From: Oribacterium sp. UBA3737
GTDB lineage: Bacteria > Bacillota_A > Clostridia > Lachnospirales > Lachnospiraceae
Assembly (NCBI GenBank): GCA_002371295.1
Contig: DFGZ01000207.1
Location: 1 to 7,981, forward strand
Length of the DNA: 7,981 bases
Direction: 5' to 3'
Of the stretch, positions 5,351 through 7,981 are shown in pieces (position 1 is the first letter of the stretch; the number at the start of each line of letters is the position of its first letter). The notes beneath the pieces were generated by a model that was not told the DNA's origin, ran no database searches, and worked only from the letters and a program-made list of their open reading frames with translations. Both the position numbers and the translations under genes were made by a program.

Positions 5351-6867
5351 ATAAAAATTACTTCAAATGGCTGATAAAAAGCCGCAGGATCTCCATACTT
5401 TTCTTCCTGCTTATCTCCGTAGCCTTCCAGCTGATTCCTATCACAGGTTATGACCCCAAGCGTCCGGATGAGACCTTCATAACCTGCGCAAGTGTGGGCA
5501 ATGTTCTTTCTGTACTTCTCAGCGCCGCTGTACCTGTACTTCTTTTTTCCTACATTCACAGAAAGAGCAGTGTGGATATGTTCCTGTCACTCCCTGTTTC
5601 CAGAAAGGAACAGCTGCTGACAAACATCCTTTTCACATGGCTCATGGCCTACGGAAGTTTCTTCCTGGGAACCACCATCGTATGGGTCACTAAGACATTT
5701 CAGGCCATTCCCCTGCGTGCGTGGGCTTTCCTTCAGCTTTATGAAGCCTATTCACTGCTTGTACTGATACTGGTGAACACAGCGATCTTCGCACTGGCAA
5801 ACTCCATCTTTGACGGCATCATCATGATCGGAGCCTACTCGGTTCTTCCGGGAATCGTCGGTATCTCCGTGCTGATCTTCATGGAAAGTATGATCGCCGG
5901 CAGGAACCTTCCGCCCAGAAGCTTCGTATCCGATATTGCGGTAATGCTTTCACCCGCCGGCATGCTGTCGGCAAATCTGGAGTGCATTCTGTATCCTGAC
6001 TACATCCAGTTCACCGGCTTCAGCCGCACTTATGTCATCCTGCAGTTCCTGTACGGAATGATCGCAACAGCACTTTTGAGGCATCATTTTATTAAGAGAA
6101 AAGCAGAGAGAGCCGGACAGATTTCCGACGATATTCTTTCATATCCTTTCATCATAAACATTTACCTCATTCTTATTCTCCTGGATATGGCATGGACGGT
6201 GGTTTCCGGTGATTGGGACGGAATGGGATTTTTCTACCTCCTGCTGTTCTTCATATACATTGTTGCATCCTTCGTTTATAAGAGGTCTCTCAGGATCACC
6301 TGGCGCCCTATAGCTTTCTTCGCCTTTGCAGCCGTCGCTTCACTTTGCTTTGCGAAGGCCGGATGGGTAACGGAGGGCTTCGGTCTCAGCAAGCTCCCTT
6401 TTGAACTGTTTAACGAGCGATACCTCTGCTATTCGTATGATGCCTATGTATCCCTGGATGATCTGGGAACCATGCTGAAAAGCGGCGAGAACATCGACAG
6501 ACACGAGGCTAAAGTTGAATTCACCGTAACGATACCGGAAGAAGAAAAAGACCGTTATGGTGTTATAATTGAAAAGCTGGAGGATTATCGCAGACAGTCC
6601 ATATCCAGGTTTTACAGTAAGGATTACACAGATCATTCAGGCTATGTCACATTCAGGATCTACAACAAGAGAAACATAGATGAGGGCCGTGAATACGAGC
6701 AGTATGATTACGATGGAGCATATCCTCTTTCAGAAGATGAGCTTAGGGAAATCAGCAGATTCTGCGAGGTCACCGTCAGACCTTACCTTGATTCCGATGC
6801 AAGAGTGAGCTCCGAGGATATGTCTCTTTCAGAGTTCTTTAGGTGGAGAGAAGGGCAGAGACATTAA
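5347..6867 (+). CDS. ABC transporter permease with large C-terminal soluble domain
   Basis: A 506-residue membrane protein, the partner of the preceding ATPase. Hydrophobic segments appear at roughly 15-34, 48-70, 90-112, 128-153, 155-178, 225-245, 265-287, 293-310 and 318-337. The early cytoplasmic loop HRKSSVDMFLSLPVSRKEQL (71-90) is typical of ABC-2/YtrC-type exporters. After the last segment, about 170 polar residues (338-506) form a soluble region rich in Tyr, Asp, Glu and Arg, perhaps the uncharacterised C-terminal domain known from Lachnospiraceae permeases (DUF6449-like; from memory, unverified). Depending on topology it faces outside and may sense a ligand. The start has GAGAGG (5334-5339) 7 nt upstream and an ATGA overlap with the ATPase. 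Only one permease is visible, so the transporter would be a homodimer. A strong terminator follows at 6898. Confidence 0.88.
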   Translation: MNKNYFKWLIKSRRISILFFLLISVAFQLIPITGYDPKRPDETFITCASVGNVLSVLLSAAVPVLLFSYIHRKSSVDMFLSLPVSRKEQLLTNILFTWLMAYGSFFLGTTIVWVTKTFQAIPLRAWAFLQLYEAYSLLVLILVNTAIFALANSIFDGIIMIGAYSVLPGIVGISVLIFMESMIAGRNLPPRSFVSDIAVMLSPAGMLSANLECILYPDYIQFTGFSRTYVILQFLYGMIATALLRHHFIKRKAERAGQISDDILSYPFIINIYLILILLDMAWTVVSGDWDGMGFFYLLLFFIYIVASFVYKRSLRITWRPIAFFAFAAVASLCFAKAGWVTEGFGLSKLPFELFNERYLCYSYDAYVSLDDLGTMLKSGENIDRHEAKVEFTVTIPEEEKDRYGVIIEKLEDYRRQSISRFYSKDYTDHSGYVTFRIYNKRNIDEGREYEQYDYDGAYPLSEDELREISRFCEVTVRPYLDSDARVSSEDMSLSEFFRWREGQRH

Positions 6868-6897
6868 AACCGCAAGAATAACATAGCAATTTAATCC

Positions 6898-6948
6898 GAT
6901 CCGGAGTAAAATGATTCTATCAGAAAATCATGGCTCCGGATCTTTTTT
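6898..6948 (+). terminator. Intrinsic terminator of the GntR-ABC operon
   Basis: GATCCGGAG (6898-6906) pairs perfectly with CTCCGGATC (6934-6942), with an inner ATGATT/AAATCAT stem, and is followed by six T. It closes the three-gene operon and separates it from mscL. Confidence 0.92.
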
Positions 6949-6982
6949 GATGCAGTATGCCATATGCCATTCATTGCATCCC

Positions 6983-7015
6983 TGTTCAGAAGAACGTGAA
7001 TGAAAAGTCTGAACA
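6983..7015 (+). promoter_or_regulatory. Inverted repeat upstream of mscL
   Basis: TGTTCAGA (6983-6990) and TCTGAACA (7008-7015) are perfect inverted repeats separated by 17 bp. There is no T-run, so this is not a terminator. It could be an operator or a leader hairpin for mscL. I find no good -35/-10 pair in the 114 bp between the preceding terminator and mscL. Confidence 0.4.
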
Positions 7016-7050
7016 CTGGCACTGACATCTCTTACAGTTCCGGGCAGAAT

Positions 7051-7055
7051 AGGAG
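7051..7055 (+). promoter_or_regulatory. Ribosome binding site deciding the mscL start
   Basis: AGGAG lies 7 nt before ATG 7063. The open frame extends back to an ATG at 7000, but that start has no ribosome binding site and would add 21 residues unlike any MscL N-terminus. Confidence 0.85.
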
Positions 7056-7062
7056 CATATCG

Positions 7063-7539
7063 ATGAAAGATTTTATCAAGGAATTCAAAGAATTTGCAGT
7101 AAAAGGAAACATGATCGATCTGGCAGTCGGCATGATCATCGGTTCTGCATTCACAGCTCTTGTAAAGAGCGTGGTTGACGACCTCGTGATGCCTCTCCTT
7201 TCCATCTTCACAGGCAAGATCGATTTCAACAACATGTTCATCCCTCTGGCAGGACAGACCTCCAAGGTCTATGACACAGCAGTGGCAGAGGGTGCGGTTT
7301 TCGGTTATGGAAAGTTCCTTACCCAGGGCATCTCTTTCCTCATTATGGCATTTGTAGTATTCCTTTTCGTAAAGGGCATGAACAAGCTGAGAAAGGAAGA
7401 GGCAGAGGCACCGGCTGAACCTACCACAAAGGAGTGCCCATACTGCAAGTCTGAGATCAAGATCACAGCAACAAGATGTCCTAACTGCACTTCAAAGCTT
7501 GAGGGCTTCAAGATTGACGCCGCTGAGCTTAATGCCTGA
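7063..7539 (+). CDS. mscL: Large-conductance mechanosensitive channel with C-terminal zinc ribbon
   Basis: A 158-residue MscL, the homopentameric membrane pore that opens under high membrane tension to release solutes during hypo-osmotic shock. The amphipathic N-terminal helix MKDFIKEFKEFAVKGN leads into TM1 (about 16-45, with the family-typical NMIDLAVGMIIGSAF), a loop (46-77) and TM2 (about 78-103), followed by the charged KGMNKLRKEE. Typical MscL is about 130-150 residues and ends in a helical bundle. Here, after a Glu/Ala/Pro linker, there is a four-Cys motif, CPYC (125-128) and CPNC (139-142), spaced as a zinc ribbon and facing the cytoplasm. It may bind a metal or a partner, or gate the cytoplasmic end. 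The start is set by AGGAG at 7051. The gene appears monocistronic, with its own terminator at 7557. Confidence 0.95.
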   Translation: MKDFIKEFKEFAVKGNMIDLAVGMIIGSAFTALVKSVVDDLVMPLLSIFTGKIDFNNMFIPLAGQTSKVYDTAVAEGAVFGYGKFLTQGISFLIMAFVVFLFVKGMNKLRKEEAEAPAEPTTKECPYCKSEIKITATRCPNCTSKLEGFKIDAAELNA

Positions 7540-7556
7540 TCCGGTTTAGTTTTTTC

Positions 7557-7594
7557 AAAGACTGATATCTGCATCCGGATATCGGTCTTTTTTA
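7557..7594 (+). terminator. Intrinsic terminator after mscL
   Basis: AAAGACTGATATC (7557-7569) pairs with GATATCGGTCTTT (7578-7590), 13 bp including one G-U, followed by TTTATTT. Confidence 0.9.
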
Positions 7595-7658
7595 TTTGCG
7601 ATGAGTGTCACCTCACACACTCGTGTGCACTGCGTTGCATATAATCAGAGAAATATTG

Positions 7659-7687
7659 GTGCAAAGGATAGTCAAATCCTTTCGCAC
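7659..7687. repeat. 12-bp hairpin followed by an ACACTTATA motif
   Basis: GTGCAAAGGAT (7659-7669) pairs with ATCCTTTcGCAC (7676-7687) with one bulged C and an AGTCAA loop; an adjacent G-C pair (7658/7688) extends the stem. ACACTTATA follows within a few bases, echoing the tail of the structured repeat. It may be a diverged member of that family. Confidence 0.45.
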
Positions 7688-7842
7688 CCGTACACTTATA
7701 ACAAATTGCCTATTGCTTTTATCCTTGTTTACGTTTAAGATATCCGCAATACTTTCAGCTGCAAATGTGCTGATGGAACCTCTGTTGGATAAGATGACAG
7801 ATTGCTTACAGGAACGAAACACCCTATAGACCGGATTTTCAG

Positions 7843-7880
7843 GGCAGGTTTTACGGGAACGTTTAACCTGCCTTTGTTAT
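7843..7880 (+). terminator. Plus-strand terminator-like hairpin without an assigned gene
   Basis: GGCAGGTT (7843-7850) pairs with AACCTGCC (7865-7872), with a possible inner CG/CG step around GGAA, followed by TTTGTTATT. The T-run is imperfect. No upstream gene on this strand is identified closer than mscL, which already has a terminator. Confidence 0.55.
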
Positions 7881-7882
7881 TG

Positions 7883-7981
7883 TATGATATAAGTGTCATA
7901 AGTATCTTTCCCACTTGTGCTCGCACAAAAGTGGGAAAGATACTTCATGACACGCCCCACATGGAGCACGTAAGGACGCTT
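7883..7981 (-). repeat. Structured palindromic intergenic repeat, copy 2 (inverted, cut by window end)
   Basis: On the minus strand this matches about 163-257 of copy 1. It shares the flank through CGTGCTCCATGTGGGGCG, the outer stem GTGTCAT/ATGACAC, the loop GTGC/GCAC and the tail ending CTTATATCATA. The long stem here is AAGTATCTTTCCCACTT paired perfectly with AAGTGGGAAAGATACTT, apart from the shared 2-T bulge. Compared with copy 1, at least four base pairs have changed on both sides (one C-G to A-T, two C-G to T-A, one T-A to C-G). The left half of the element lies outside the window. Confidence 0.75.

Larger units (their letters stand above)
7595..7882. other. Intergenic region with hairpins, no supported gene
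   Basis: Short open frames exist on both strands but none has a ribosome binding site or recognisable motif. Features visible are CACAC/GTGTG palindromic sequence (about 7614-7625), a perfect TATAAT (7640-7645) with no matching -35, a strong hairpin at 7659-7687, and a plus-strand terminator at 7843. A weak TTGCTT (7713-7718)/TAAGAT (7736-7741) pair with 17-bp spacing could drive a short RNA ending at that terminator. That is speculative. Confidence 0.4.

Noticed and set aside
7605..7926. Three overlapping short frames on both strands after mscL
   Set aside because: The two I checked use GTG starts, I see no convincing ribosome binding site for any of the three, and they overlap hairpins and the second repeat copy.
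1..7981. CRISPR array
   Set aside because: No regularly spaced direct repeats of about 30 bp with unique spacers occur; the only tandem repeat is the short 9/18-bp one.

Overview
The window looks like chromosomal DNA from a Gram-positive, Clostridia-type bacterium, most likely a Lachnospiraceae member in the Butyrivibrio/Pseudobutyrivibrio neighbourhood. This is inferred, not proven. It rests on low-to-moderate GC, strong AGGAGG-type ribosome binding sites, tRNA genes without an encoded CCA, a YtrA-type GntR/ABC operon, a lipoprotein ApbE and an MscL with a zinc-ribbon tail.

Layout, left to right. Bases 1-314 hold no convincing gene but carry a structured, palindrome-rich repeat. A second copy enters the window in opposite orientation at the far right (7883-7981). 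An ABC-F ATPase (315-1871) follows and ends at a terminator that also serves a minus-strand tRNA-Ser(CGA) (1954-2039). An extended -10 promoter and a structured leader of about 120 nt precede apbE (2281-3462), a lipoprotein FAD:protein FMN transferase. Next come two identical tRNA-Gln(CUG) genes in tandem (3579-3650, 3687-3758) with their own promoter and terminator. An intergenic stretch of about 320 bp holds a second hairpin terminator, an 18-bp tandem repeat and a solo 17-nt fragment of the structured repeat. A three-gene operon then begins: a YtrA-like GntR repressor (4120-4479), an ABC ATPase (4472-5350) and a membrane permease with a large C-terminal soluble domain (5347-6867). The genes overlap or touch, so they are probably co-transcribed and translationally coupled. 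mscL (7063-7539) follows with its own terminator. The last 440 bases hold terminators, a strong hairpin and the inverted second copy of the repeat.

How the genes fit together: the GntR protein probably represses its own operon and responds to cell-envelope stress or a small effector. The ATPase and permease would form the transporter, possibly an exporter or envelope-stress pump. MscL is an independent osmotic safety valve. ApbE would flavinylate extracytoplasmic redox proteins that are not encoded here. The protein-coding genes are ordinary. The most unusual signal is the repeat, whose long stem differs between copies while base pairing is kept (compensatory changes), with short outer ends that could be terminal inverted repeats.
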